Both the position numbers and the translations under genes were made by a program. Shown here piece by piece: positions 33,237-43,754 of a stretch of DNA of 64,000 nucleotides. Source of the stretch: Aegilops tauschii subsp. strangulata. Taxonomy: Eukaryota; Streptophyta; Magnoliopsida; Poales; Poaceae. The number at the start of each line of letters is the position of its first letter. The first letter of the stretch is position 1. Below the pieces are notes generated by a model. The model did no database searches. It worked only from the letters and a program-made list of their open reading frames with translations, and had not been told where the DNA came from. The stretch lies in contig NC_053039.3 in the NCBI RefSeq assembly GCF_002575655.3, positions 46,439,290-46,503,289 on the forward strand. The letters run 5' to 3'.

Positions 33237-33450
33237 AACCTTTTAGTATCGATTGGTGTTACAAACCGGTACTAAAGGTCTCCTCGCCCCCGATGCTGGC
33301 TCGTGCCACGTGGTGGCCCTTTAGTGGCGGTTCATGTTGAACCGGTACTAAAGGGGGGGGGACCTTTAGTCCCCACCCTTTAGTGCCAGTTACAGAACCG
33401 ACACTAAAGGGCCTTACGAACCGGTGATAATGCCAGGTTCTGCACTAGTG
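33237..33450. repeat. CACTA#1 right subterminal repeats and terminus (unit B)
   Basis: TTTAGTATCG/CGGTACTAAAGG repeats precede the terminus TTCTGCACTAGTG, ending at 33450. The flanking base context (AGAACAAGAG) is the same as in unit A. Confidence 0.8.
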
Positions 33451-34742
33451 AGAACAAGAGTAAAACTACTTTGCGAGAATAAAACTAGAAGTACTTTGCC
33501 GGAATAAAAATATAAAAGTTAGTTGTTGTTTTAGTTGAGAGATTTTGGAGAACAATGACAAGCTATATATCATTTCTCGGTATTCTCCGAAACTCTTCCA
33601 TAACCCCGAAATGCCTTCGGTTTCTCTCAAAACTATTTCTTGAATATTTTTTCATAACTCTTACTCCACTAACACTCAACAGATTGTGATTCCCTTAACC
33701 CCGTGACCATGTAGGTTCGGTAAAACATAGACATGAATGAAACTCCCTTTCGTTCAATGACCAATAGCGGAACCGTGGACATTCATATTGATCCCTATGA
33801 ATACACGAATGACCAGATGAACTTCGTCATTGCCACTCGACAAATGCATCAGCTGACTCGGAGATTTCTAAAGGCTTCACTCGAAGCGGTGTGTGTCTAT
33901 AGGTTTTGAGCATGTTTGAGCATCACTTTGGAAATGTGAAATATGTTTCACCTAGACCCCCTTTAATAGTATGGTTTTTCCTATGACCCAAATAAGAAGA
34001 ATGAAACTGCGAAAACAAAATTCATCAAGCTTGAAAGTTTTCACATCAATTTCGCCGAAGGTCGTACCAATTTCATCATCAATTTCTTTAGTTGAAGAAA
34101 TACATTTTTAGGGGTCATCTTCCATGTGTTAAACCCAATCTTCAGGGACTATAACACCTATGAACACTCACAAACACATTAGTCCCTTAACCTATTTGTC
34201 TTCAATACTCCAAAACCACTAAGGGGGCACTTGACGCACTTACACTTGGTAACGTGCACACATGCACACAGTTATCATAATGCCGGGACGGGAGGCACAT
34301 AAATATAGCCATGAACCAATCATGGATCGATAAACCTTTTGATCAACGTGTTTGCCATCCTTTGTCAAGTCAAGATGTCCAGTAGTAGGCATGGGAGTTT
34401 TCATACCTTTACTCTCTTGCATGTTGAACTTCTTGAATAAGTCCTTGGTATACTTTGCTTGAGAAACAAAGGTACCATATTTAGTTTGCTAGATTTGCAA
34501 ACCAAGGAAGAATTTGAGTTCACACATCATAGACATCTCATACTTCTCCGACATCAACCTTCCAAACATTTCACTAAAGAGAGGGAAGTAGATCCAAATA
34601 TGATATCATCAACTTATATTTGGCATATAAATAGTTCACCCTTAACTCTCTTAGTGAATAAGGTTGAATCAATTTTCCCGATTTTAAAGCCTTTCTCAAG
34701 AAGAAACTTCGTTATGCATTTGTACCAAGCTCTAGGGGCTTG
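33451..34742 (-). mobile_element. Maximus-like Copia remnant (unit B)
   Basis: Minus-strand Copia RT tail (QAPRAWYKCITKFLLEKGFK, LFICQI) and the MKTPMPT...YRSMIGSWLY block, followed by the 3' internal/LTR-like stretch. Same boundaries as in unit A. Confidence 0.65.
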
Positions 34743-34904
34743 TGATGACCCACAAGTATAGGGGATCAATTGTAGCTCTTTTCGATAAGTAAGAGTGTCG
34801 AACCCAACGAGGAGCAGAAGGAAATGACAAGTAGTTTTCAGTAAGGTAATGTCTGCAAGTGCTGAAATTGTAAGTAGCGGAGTAGTTTGATAGCAAGATA
34901 ATGT
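34743..34904. repeat. Unclassified dispersed repeat, mostly deleted (unit B)
   Basis: It begins GATGACCCACAAGTATAGGGG, as in A. About 430 bp of the A sequence are absent, including the left terminus of CACTA#2. About 40 bp (34864-34904) have no counterpart in A and probably belong to the original repeat. Confidence 0.5.
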
Positions 34905-35902
34905 GGTCACAGTAGGTCACATTTTCTGTCATGCATGTACATCCATGACGATTTTATGATAGAATCAAGATAGTCATACCTGTGCTATCGTAGAAGTGTT
35001 CCATGACATTACCAAAATTATCATAACGGAAGTGTCCACTTCCATGACGATAAATGGCGCGTCATGGAAGTGTTTTCGTCAACGGTGACCGACATGTGGC
35101 ATCCACCGTAACGGGTCGCCGTTAAGCTATGGGTCTGGTTTTGGATCCGATAACCTGTTAATAGCCCAAACCAATGGGGATTTTCCACGTGTAAAATTCT
35201 CATTGGCCAGAGGAAACACGTGTTGGCTCACCGTTGGGACAGATGTCATCCACTCATTGGACAGGAGGCGCCTATGATACGTCGACACGTGGCACGGATC
35301 AACAGAGGCCCATTCTGGTGAAAAGGCCGGCCCGTTTGACTTGGTCAAAAGGTAACGGGCCGGCCCACAGAAAGCCTGTTAACGGCCTGTTCATATATAG
35401 CCCATTTACGGCCCGCTAACTCCCGGCCCGTTACGGCCTATCACAATTAAGCCCAGTAGCTTCATCTGGGCCGTCCAATATGATTCCAGCCCGTTGTAAC
35501 TTCCAGCCCATGTATGGCCCATGATGTCTTTCAGCCCATATGAGGCCCTTTGTAACTCTGGGCCCATTAAAGGCCCAAGATGAAACTGGCCCATAATGAA
35601 CAGTGTATCGCTTTATACCCATTAACGACCCATTATTCCGTTGGCCGTTTCCAGCCCGTGTTACTTTCGGCCTTCTAAGGGCCCATTTATTCTTGGGCTC
35701 ATTTCTAGAATTTGGTTAGTTACGGTCCGTTACTCGCATGTTCCGTTTGTGGGCCAAATTCAGCCCGTGGTTACATTCGGCCCGTTTGTGGCCCGTTAAC
35801 ACGTTGGGCTGTTTTCATAGCGTTATCAAATACGGCCTATTAACGGCCCGTTATGGTCCACGAATAGTAAGGCCCATGTTTGGCGAAAATATTATACGCC
35901 TC

Positions 35903-36118
35903 GTAGAAGGCCCATGGATCCTACGGCCCGTAGAAGGCCCATGGATCCTACGACTCGTAGAAGGCCCATGGATCCTACAGCTCGTAGAAGGCCCATAGAT
36001 CATACAACCCGTAGAAGGCCCATGGATCATACGGCCCGTAGAAGGCCCATGGATCGTACAGCCCGTAGAAGGCCCATGGATCCTACGTCCCGCAGGAGGC
36101 CCATGGTTACAACAGTCC
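35903..36118. repeat. 27-bp tandem repeat, eight copies (unit B)
   Basis: Eight contiguous GTAGAAGGCCCATGGATCC-type units, all of 27 bp. The same copy number as in unit A, with several point differences between the arrays. Confidence 0.92.
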
Positions 36119-36433
36119 GTGTGTTGCCATGATTATTGTGACCTAGTTACCAAAAATTCGTTAATGCAGCCATTAGAAAAACACAAAAAAAGAACCGCAG
36201 TGACTACAAACAAACAACTAAACAATACAATAAGGAAATAAATAAGCAAGCAACTAACGCTAGCCTATTACATCTATTACACATATTACATCCACTGGGC
36301 ATCAAAGTTCGCCACCAGTGCAAATATAGGGAACAAAACAGCATATTACATACACTGGCCGTCAAAATTGGCCACCAGTGCAAATAAATGCGACAACAAA
36401 ACAAGTCCATAACTGAAACAACTTCAGAAGAGC

Positions 36434-39400
36434 TCAAGAAACATTATCTCGGGTATCCACCATGCTGGCAATAAGCTTATCAAGCTTATTAGCTTTGTCC
36501 TATTTGGCGTTAAAATCCTCCAATGCTTGCTGTTGCACCAGAAAGTTTGCATCTGAATGCTCCAGGGACTTTCGCAGTCCTTCCGCTTCTTGTCGCAACA
36601 CAACTGATCGATGTCTTTCAGCTTGTAGTTCAGACTCAAGAAACCGAACTGATTCAGACAGTGAGTTTGAATAGCTTGTGCCAGCGGTAGTGGCCAGTAA
36701 CTCGAACACTAAACCAAGACAGGACTTTGGGCTTATCTCACTGTCTTCAAGATAGTTTTCCTTAGCTGTTTTATCAGCTTTCTTGGAGACCAACAAGGAT
36801 GTCTCACTATCCTAAACCTTATCTGCATTACTTCCTTTACCGTTGCTTAATAAGGCACTGTTCCCCAATATTCTATCAACATTCTAAAAGAAGAAACAAG
36901 CAGACACATAACAGGTTTAGCACGTACTAGTATATGAAACTCATTTCGGTGAACCAGTTCATTAGTAAGGTGGACAATATTAAACTACCAAGTCTTCTAT
37001 TGCCAAGTAGTACATTATAAAAGCATCAAACAAACATATATCTATGTCCTATGGTCACTGCATTGTCTTGCCAAATCAAAATAGAGACATGATTGAAATC
37101 ATATCAGGTCAAGAGAAAGCAGCACTGAAAGAATACAAAGCGTGGGAAACTACACGACACAACAAGATTTCAGATGGGTACCACGGGTCTACATGTACAA
37201 CAACACTATTGGCCCTGTTGTGATGCTAGTAATGTGCATGATATGAGAAGTCAACTGTGTACACAATTGGAATTGAAATCAACAAAGCTATTTATAAGAG
37301 CAAACCTATTAAAGAAACATGCATAAACATACCTGTTGTGCCATTGGAGTTTCCATTGGATCGTTCAATTTAAAAATAAGTTTGTATGAGTAAATACAGT
37401 GATACAAGAGTAAAGCAGTATGCACGATAGCAATGGAATCTTAAATGAGAACAATTATTCTTCACGTTTAAGCACTTGTTCTACATGAACAAAGTACAGT
37501 AAGATGCAATCATATAGTACTTAAAATAAAATGAGCTCATAGACCTTACCACATTCTTGGTTCGGGACCAGTAAAGAACAAGGCGTTCCCACTATTCGTC
37601 CAGTAAATGTGTCTTAGGAGAACGTAAGGCAATTTGATGAGTTTCTTTGCTAGTGAAGTACGTTTTCTTCAGGTAATTCTGATACTGCCACCAAGCATTC
37701 TTGAAGATAGCAGAGGTATTAGCACAGGTTACCTCATCCTGAGTTTCCAAATCGGTCCTTCTCTATAGAGAAAAATGGGAAAATTTGCTATATTATAACC
37801 ATCATGGAGGTAGAATGTATGGGACAAAGCAAAGTAATTGCCATGAATAACATTACTTACACATAACTCTTGGACAAACACCTGCAACTGGCATTTTCTT
37901 TCACCTTCCGTATAATATTCCATGATGGGAAGATACGCACATAGGATTTAACAACATCAAATGCGATAGATGCTAAACTATGAATGGCTGGTTGTGCTTC
38001 CTCCACAGGAATAGGTGTACTAACTGGTGGAGTTGGGGTTCGCCGTGGTAGTACTGGCGCTTTGGGCACTGGAGCTGCCTTACTAACTACTCTTGTTTGG
38101 GAGCTCTATGGTGGAGATGGTGCTGTGTCAACATGAACTGGGTTACTATCTGCTGGGGTTGGGGTTAGATTGGGTGAAGCTGGTTCTCTGTCCATCGCGG
38201 TAGGGATAAAATCTGCGAGAGTCTGGGTTATGTGTGGTAGGGCTGGTTCTCGTGCATGTACAACCGGGGTGCTATCTCCACCAAGAGGTAGCACTGTTTT
38301 ATTTGAAGACCGTGTTTTTACTCCGCTAGATACTGCCATCGCCCGCTCTAATTCAAATGGCTGATAAACAGGAAACATAGTTGAATGTACTGACATTGTA
38401 TGAGAGACAGATGCAATAGATAGTGTGGAAAAAAGAGGGCATGAATAGTTGACATGTATATTGTTTAACTTAAATGGATAGCATGACATAAATCCACATA
38501 CATGATGTCTATCTAAACTAGATAGCATAGCATAACATAATTCAAAGATATGATGACTAACTAAACAGGATCGCATGACATTATTGACATACATGTTATC
38601 TAAGTAATCAGGATCGCATGATTTAATTCACATATGTGATTTATATGCTAAGCAGAGGGCATTCGCATATATGATGTCTGAACTAAGAACATGGTGTTGA
38701 ATATTGTGTATATGATGTCTAAACTATGCAATGCAAGACACCATATGCATGATATGAGCAGTATAACCGTGCCAAGTTAGAGAATACACCTCAGTGGGGG
38801 AATAGGACTTGTCATCTGTCTCTGAATCCATCTCTGAGGAGCTGTCGGGACCCAACAAGAGATCTGCTTCGACATGTAGCATTGTGTGCTCTGAAGGCCT
38901 TGTTTTCACTCCAGATTTTTCCATCACCCGCTCAAATGGCTGATTCACAGGAAGAGTAGTTTAATGTACAAACATTGTCGACAAATGGAAATGTAATGAA
39001 GAAAAGGATGGGCAAGATATCATTCAAATATATGATGCCTGGTTAAACAGGATGGCATTGCACATTTCACATATATTATGGGAGGCTAAAAGACATGAGA
39101 CTGCATAATTCTCATATATGATATTGAAACTAAAGAGGTGGCATTACAGAACATGTCTAAACTAAGCAGATGACATATATGATGTCGAAAGTAGGCACTG
39201 CAAGGTAACATATGCATGATATGACTAACATCATCATGCCAAGTTAGAGCAAACACCTTGGGGGGTAAATAGGAGTGGTCAGCTACGTCTGAATCTGCCT
39301 CAGAACAGATATCTTCCTCTGGATTACAATCTGGAGAGGGGGGGAGGGTTTGCCATTGAACCCACCATGGAGCGATGTCTGCATGACATTGTATTGCCGC

Positions 39401-40013
39401 GCAAAACTCTTCTCTTTTTCTCTACATGTTCAGGATGACTGTGTACAATATCTGACATACATACAAAAAAATATAGTGAGATTATGTAAGGAGAGCATGC
39501 AGAAATCTAGAGTAATGGTAACAACTAGTGGATGGATCCAAAAATAATGATAGCAGGCTGATGATCGCTTTAATTTAATAAAAAAAGAGATGATGATTTC
39601 TTTACTATTTGTTTCCCACCCAAGATGAACAACATAGGCATACCCTAGGTGAACCAGATATTAGACAGAGATACTATTCATTGCTGCCTTGATATGTGCC
39701 CCACAACTAATTTAGAACTCAAGTTTGAACATCAATTTGGACCTGACTTGGAGTCTAAGAGGTGAACAGGACAATAAAGTAGCAGGTAATATTAAGCAAT
39801 GCATAACATAAGCAGAAACAAAAGAGTGCGACCTCTCTTGTGGACCCGTGTACTCCTCAGGTTCATCTGTTGAGTCGATGATGGTGAAGCCATTGCGGTG
39901 GGTGCCAGCGGCAGGGAAGGAGATCTGAGGCGGCGAAAGATGGTCAGGAGTCGTGATGTCTGGTTTGGTGGATGCTTCTGTCGATGGAGCAGCTCAGGTG
40001 AGGTGGACGACAT
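36434..40013 (-). pseudogene. En/Spm-type (PF03004-like) CACTA gene, multi-exon, broken (unit B)
   Basis: The exon layout follows unit A: start MSSTSPELLHRQ at 40013; the second exon keeps its frame (six G's near 39250 give phase 0 before the donor); then PFERVMEKSGVKTRP (38927-38798), the proline-rich exon (38360-37859), the WWQYQ...YLKKTYF/DWWE-like exon (about 37760-37545), and the coiled-coil last exon. Private lesions: a one-base loss near 37919 frameshifts the proline-rich exon end (WKYY in A); TAG at 36812-36814 replaces CAG; another TAG follows DFNAK. Lesions therefore differ from those in A. Confidence 0.6.
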
Positions 40014-40083
40014 CGTGGCAGGAGCAGGACAAACCACACAAAGTTTTCTTCGACTCCTACCTATAACTGAAGTAATTCTGTAA

Positions 40084-40197
40084 GGGCTCATTTGGCTTGC
40101 ATGATTCTAAAAACGTTGGGATAGGAAAACACCGGAATAGGATAGGAATGCACATGGGAAACAGAGCATTTGTGAACACAGGATTTCTGTCAACTTG
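40084..40197. repeat. Possible truncated MITE or promoter remnant (unit B)
   Basis: Same GGGCTCATTTGG-start segment as in unit A, ending at the Gypsy LTR. Confidence 0.3.
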
Positions 40198-41386
40198 TGT
40201 TGGTGCGAATGACACCTATGGGATCACTGGGACCTCTTCTACGGTCGGCGGGCGCGGGCTCGTAAGAAGAGCAGGTTTAGGAGCAAGCACACGGATCGTT
40301 TACCCAGGTTCGGGCCGCGAGGACGCGTAAAACCCTAGTCCTGCTTTGGTGGATGTATTGAGTGTTCTTGAGCTCTCAAACTAGCTATGGTGGCTGTGTA
40401 GTTCCAAAAAGAGGAATCCCCCTCTAGTAGGCCTCGAGCCTCCTTTTATAGTCCAAAAGGGGTTGCCACAGTGGCACACAAGACGTGGAAAGGGGTACAG
40501 TGCGCGAGCTTATCGCTCGGCGTTACGGGACAAGGCGCATTAAATGCACTACTTAGGTGTCCATTAGCTTTATCGGGGACGGGAACGAGGCCCGTCCCGT
40601 CTGTCGCCGCTCCTCCTCGCTTCGACACGCGCCCTGGCCATCGATGCATGCAGCACCATGTAGGCGGGCAGGCAGCTGAGGTGGCGTGGTGGTAGGGTCT
40701 TCACGAAGATCTGCATGCCACCACGCAGGTGCTTGCTGATTTGGCCTGGAAGCTGCATGTTGCCACGCAGGTGCCTGCCCAGCTGGTTGGGCTGGCAGCT
40801 GCATGCGAACGGCGACGGAGTCTTGGTTGGTGTGGGCCTGGCAGTGGCCCCGTTGACGCCCGCGGCAAGGGCCTTGCCAGGGGGCCCGACAAGGGCCTTT
40901 CCGCGGCGTCGTAGTCGTCCCCGGCAAGACGTTTGCCGGGGGTCTTCTAGATTTCCTTGGCGAGGATCTCGCCGAGGGTCGTCGTCTTCTGATCCTCATT
41001 TGATCTTGTGTATTTATGATATTGACGAAGATCTGCATGCCACCACGGAGGCGGCTCCCTAGCCCTGGTCCCAATGTAGCTGGTTGTGTTGGAACCTGTG
41101 GGCTGAAGGGTGGCTCTCTCTATTGGTGTTTGGGCAAGTTGCCCCGGCAAGGCTCTTGCCGGGGCCGTGGAGACCGCCTCGGCAAGGGTCTTGCCGGGGG
41201 AGTCCACCTTGCCCCCTTTGCTCTTTCTGTTTTCTGGTCTTGGCGTTGCCTCTGATCGTCTTGTGCCTTTGGCTTCTCTCTGGATTCCCTCCCCTGCCCA
41301 GCTTAGTGTGGCCGCGGGCGCGGCTCCGACTGTCCGTGGACAAGTAAAGGGGTAAAAAGGAGCGCCCCTACTTTTGTACACCGACA
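40198..41386 (-). repeat. Gypsy 3' LTR (unit B)
   Basis: 1189 bp, the same length as in A. The left end reads TGTTGG while the right end is still CCGACA. The minus-strand TATA box is intact (TATAAAA; plus 40444-40450). CCGGCAAG/CTTGCCGG hairpins recur near 40860-40940 and 41140-41200. Confidence 0.85.
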
Positions 41387-42146
41387 GGAGCCCCCGGGCC
41401 TGGGCCACACATAAGCGCGACACGTTGTTGGGCCAGGCCTAAAATGGCGCGCGGGCAGTCGGGGCGGGATTTTTACCGTAGTAACTCTTCGCCCGCTGCA
41501 CTTCCCCATGACCTGCAAGTGACGTGGAGGGTCGTGCGTGACGTGGGGGTCATGCGTGGGGCGGTTTCCGCATGCATGCGTCACATCATGGTAAAAAGGC
41601 GGCTCGCGCCTTCCCCATAAAAAGAGGGAGGCGTGGAGGCGCGGCTCATTTACTGGGTGGACTCTGGTCACAGTCTTCAAGGCGCCCACACCCCGTTATC
41701 ACGGGGCGGGGAAAGGTCGCCTCACCCGTCCTTTTGGTCCTGTTCGCTCGCCACGCGCCCTCCATGCAAGTGGCAGGCGGTGGAGGCGGGAAACCGGGCC
41801 GTCGCTGATTGGGGCAGCGGGTCGGTCCTGAATCCCTGCGCCCCCGATGGCTGGATTGGCTGAGTGGGGCGGCCAAGCCTCGACCCTGGCCCTTTATAAG
41901 GAGGGGGAGGGGGGCGTCGTCCCACATTCCTTCAGTATCTATCCTTCATCATCTTCGCTCCTTTCTTCCACCTGCCATGGCGAGAGGAGGTGCTGGGCCT
42001 TCGTCAGTGGCGGCGAGGGTTGCTGCTCGTCAGCGCGTCCCCCCTTCCCATGAGCCCGCGGCGGCGGAGCTGGCCACCAGAGGAAGGGGGAGGGGGCGTG
42101 GCGAGGTCGCCGCGGTGGTCGGGGGAGAGGGGGACGAAGCGGCGCG
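41387..42146 (+). promoter_or_regulatory. Upstream region of the antisense ORF (unit B)
   Basis: The plus-strand TTTATAAG is at 41893-41900 and an ATG in CTGCCATGGCG context is at 41977. As in unit A, the 41977 frame differs from the B3-like frame. GACGTGG motifs lie near 41521-41540. Confidence 0.5.
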
Positions 42147-42629
42147 ATGGCCGTGCCTCTGCCAGCGGTGCCTCCCGCGACGAAGGGTCATGTCGGGGAC
42201 CAGCCCCGTGAGTTCTTCATCAGGCTGCGCCGGCCACCGCGTCATCGTCTCCGTCTCCCCACCCCCTTCGCTCAGGAGATGGAGCTCGATCCGCCCCAGA
42301 CCCTGAGATTGCACATGAGGGGCTGTGGGATCGGTGGCACGTGGGTCGACGTCGACTTCCCCGCTCCTCATGTTATGTATCTCCGTCGCGGATGGAAGAC
42401 ATTTGCTCGCATCCATAGCCTGACGGTGGGGCTCGTCCTCTACTTCAAGTTAATGGAGGGTGGCCTGCTCTCCGTCAAGGTCTTCGGAGATCTTGGCACT
42501 CGCCTGAAGTGCTACGTGGAGAGCTCCTCCGACGATGAAGATTCCTCCTCAAGAGGGAGTGACGAGGAGGACGGCGACAGCGGCGACGAGGGAGTCGAGC
42601 GGCAGGATGCCGACTCCGACTTCGATTGA
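42147..42629 (+). CDS. Antisense B3-like ORF inside the Tat Gypsy (unit B)
   Basis: 160 codons, start in GCGCGATGGCC context, ending in SDFD and TGA. This looks like the original end. The B3-like block (about residues 22-112) contains FFIRLRRP, RLRLPTPFAQ, TLRLHMRGCG, VMYLRRGWKTFARIHSL and LLSVKVF. The tail is Ser/Asp/Glu-rich. It is opposite to the pol strand, 1.1 kb from the integrase end and 0.76 kb from the 3' LTR. The ORF is open over its whole length in both units while pol is broken, which could reflect constraint or merely its short length. It could be a captured plant B3 gene fragment; an unrelated beta-rich fold is the alternative. Confidence 0.58.
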   Translation: MAVPLPAVPPATKGHVGDQPREFFIRLRRPPRHRLRLPTPFAQEMELDPPQTLRLHMRGCGIGGTWVDVDFPAPHVMYLRRGWKTFARIHSLTVGLVLYFKLMEGGLLSVKVFGDLGTRLKCYVESSSDDEDSSSRGSDEEDGDSGDEGVERQDADSDFD

Positions 42630-43754
42630 CCACGCCGCCCCTCCCTCGGCCACGCTCCCTGCCGAGGGCCATCCTCGCCAAGCTCTCCATCGGGGTGCTC
42701 CCCGTCGTCTCCTTGGGCGGCTGGCGTAGGAGGGCCGGAGAAGGCGAAGAAGGCGGGTGGCGGCCATCAAATCAGAGTACGCGGGTACCGACGCCTTTGT
42801 CGCGTATTGCCAGCCCGCTGCCTCATCTTCCTGTTCCTTTCCCGGCACCAAGATGTTCTCTTGGTGCCTTCTGCTCCTTGTACCTTGCCTAGGCGCTCTT
42901 TTTGCCCTCCTGCTGCCTTGTTCCACCTTTTGTGGAGAGGGACAAGAAAGGGATTACGGGCACCTTATTTCTTTTCAGTTTGTAAGCCTGCGGGCACTTG
43001 TTAATTTTAAGACCTGTAATCCCCTTGCTCATGTTTTTAATTCCGTATGAACTGTACCTGTATGGGATGTTTTTAATGAAAAGGGTGCTTGCTGGGTTTT
43101 TTGTGCGTGAGCGAGGCCCATGACAAAGATGAATCCTTGTTATTTCTAAGATAAACATGGTTGCCCGGGAACAGGCCTTGCCGTTCCCCCACTTCGGTCG
43201 ACCATTCTCGCGCTCTTGGCAGAGGCAGGGGCGAAGTAGACTTAGGCCCCTCGTTCATCTCCTCGCCACAACGACTACTACCAGATTCTGACCCAGGAGG
43301 TAGCTCTTGGTGCAGGAAAGGGGGAGCACGGTGGTTTTAAGAACATAAACGAGGTTTCACATATCCCAGTTCTATACGGAAGCGCATAACAGGGGGATGA
43401 AAGACTTATCTGAATCCGCAGTCCCCGGCAACCTTGGCTTGCCGTGGTTGCATCCTTGTATCTTCAAGTTCTCTTTTTCCCAAGCGGCTCAGCAGAAGTG
43501 TCCGCGTGCCCTGCGAACCAAAGAGAACAGAAATACGCACACTCGACCTCTAGGCTAGGGGTTAGTCACCGCTAAGCACTATCAACCCTAACTGAGGGAG
43601 AGACTTAACCTAGCATGCATGCTATAACTTAGGGCACCAGCGCTTCATTTATTTATGCTCAGGGTGTGCGCCTGGCTTTGTACAGAGGGTTACATGCCTT
43701 GCCGGCAAAGCTTGTACAAAAGGTAGCTTGCCGGGGAGCCTGGCAAGCCGCGCC
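42630..43754. other. Gypsy 3' internal region between antisense ORF and pol end (unit B)
   Basis: Counterpart of 16913-17938: a T-rich presumed 3' untranslated region, then sequence with CCGGCAA/TTGCCGG words. No gene seen. Confidence 0.45.

Larger units (their letters stand above)
24955..33450 (+). mobile_element. CACTA#1 DNA transposon, left-truncated (unit B)
   Basis: The element lacks its left terminus because it starts at the duplication joint, but it extends 1237 bp further left than the part of unit A in the window. Order: small membrane-protein gene (to 25521), TNP2 (25611-28928), direct repeats, subterminal repeats, TATA, second gene (31465-32687), foldback and right terminus CACTAGTG at 33443-33450. 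Confidence 0.85.
34905..40197 (-). mobile_element. CACTA#2 DNA transposon without left terminus (unit B)
   Basis: Homology with unit A resumes at about 34906 (A 9081), so the first 39 bp of the element, including CACTAC, are gone. The inner palindromes, GGCCCA-rich region (35125-35900), 27-bp repeat and minus-strand gene follow. With one end deleted it cannot be mobilised. Confidence 0.7.

Noticed and set aside
35914..36132. A repeat protein encoded by the 27-bp array.
   Set aside because: 27 bp is a multiple of three, so any frame without a stop stays open. The upstream sequence and unit A do not support a gene.
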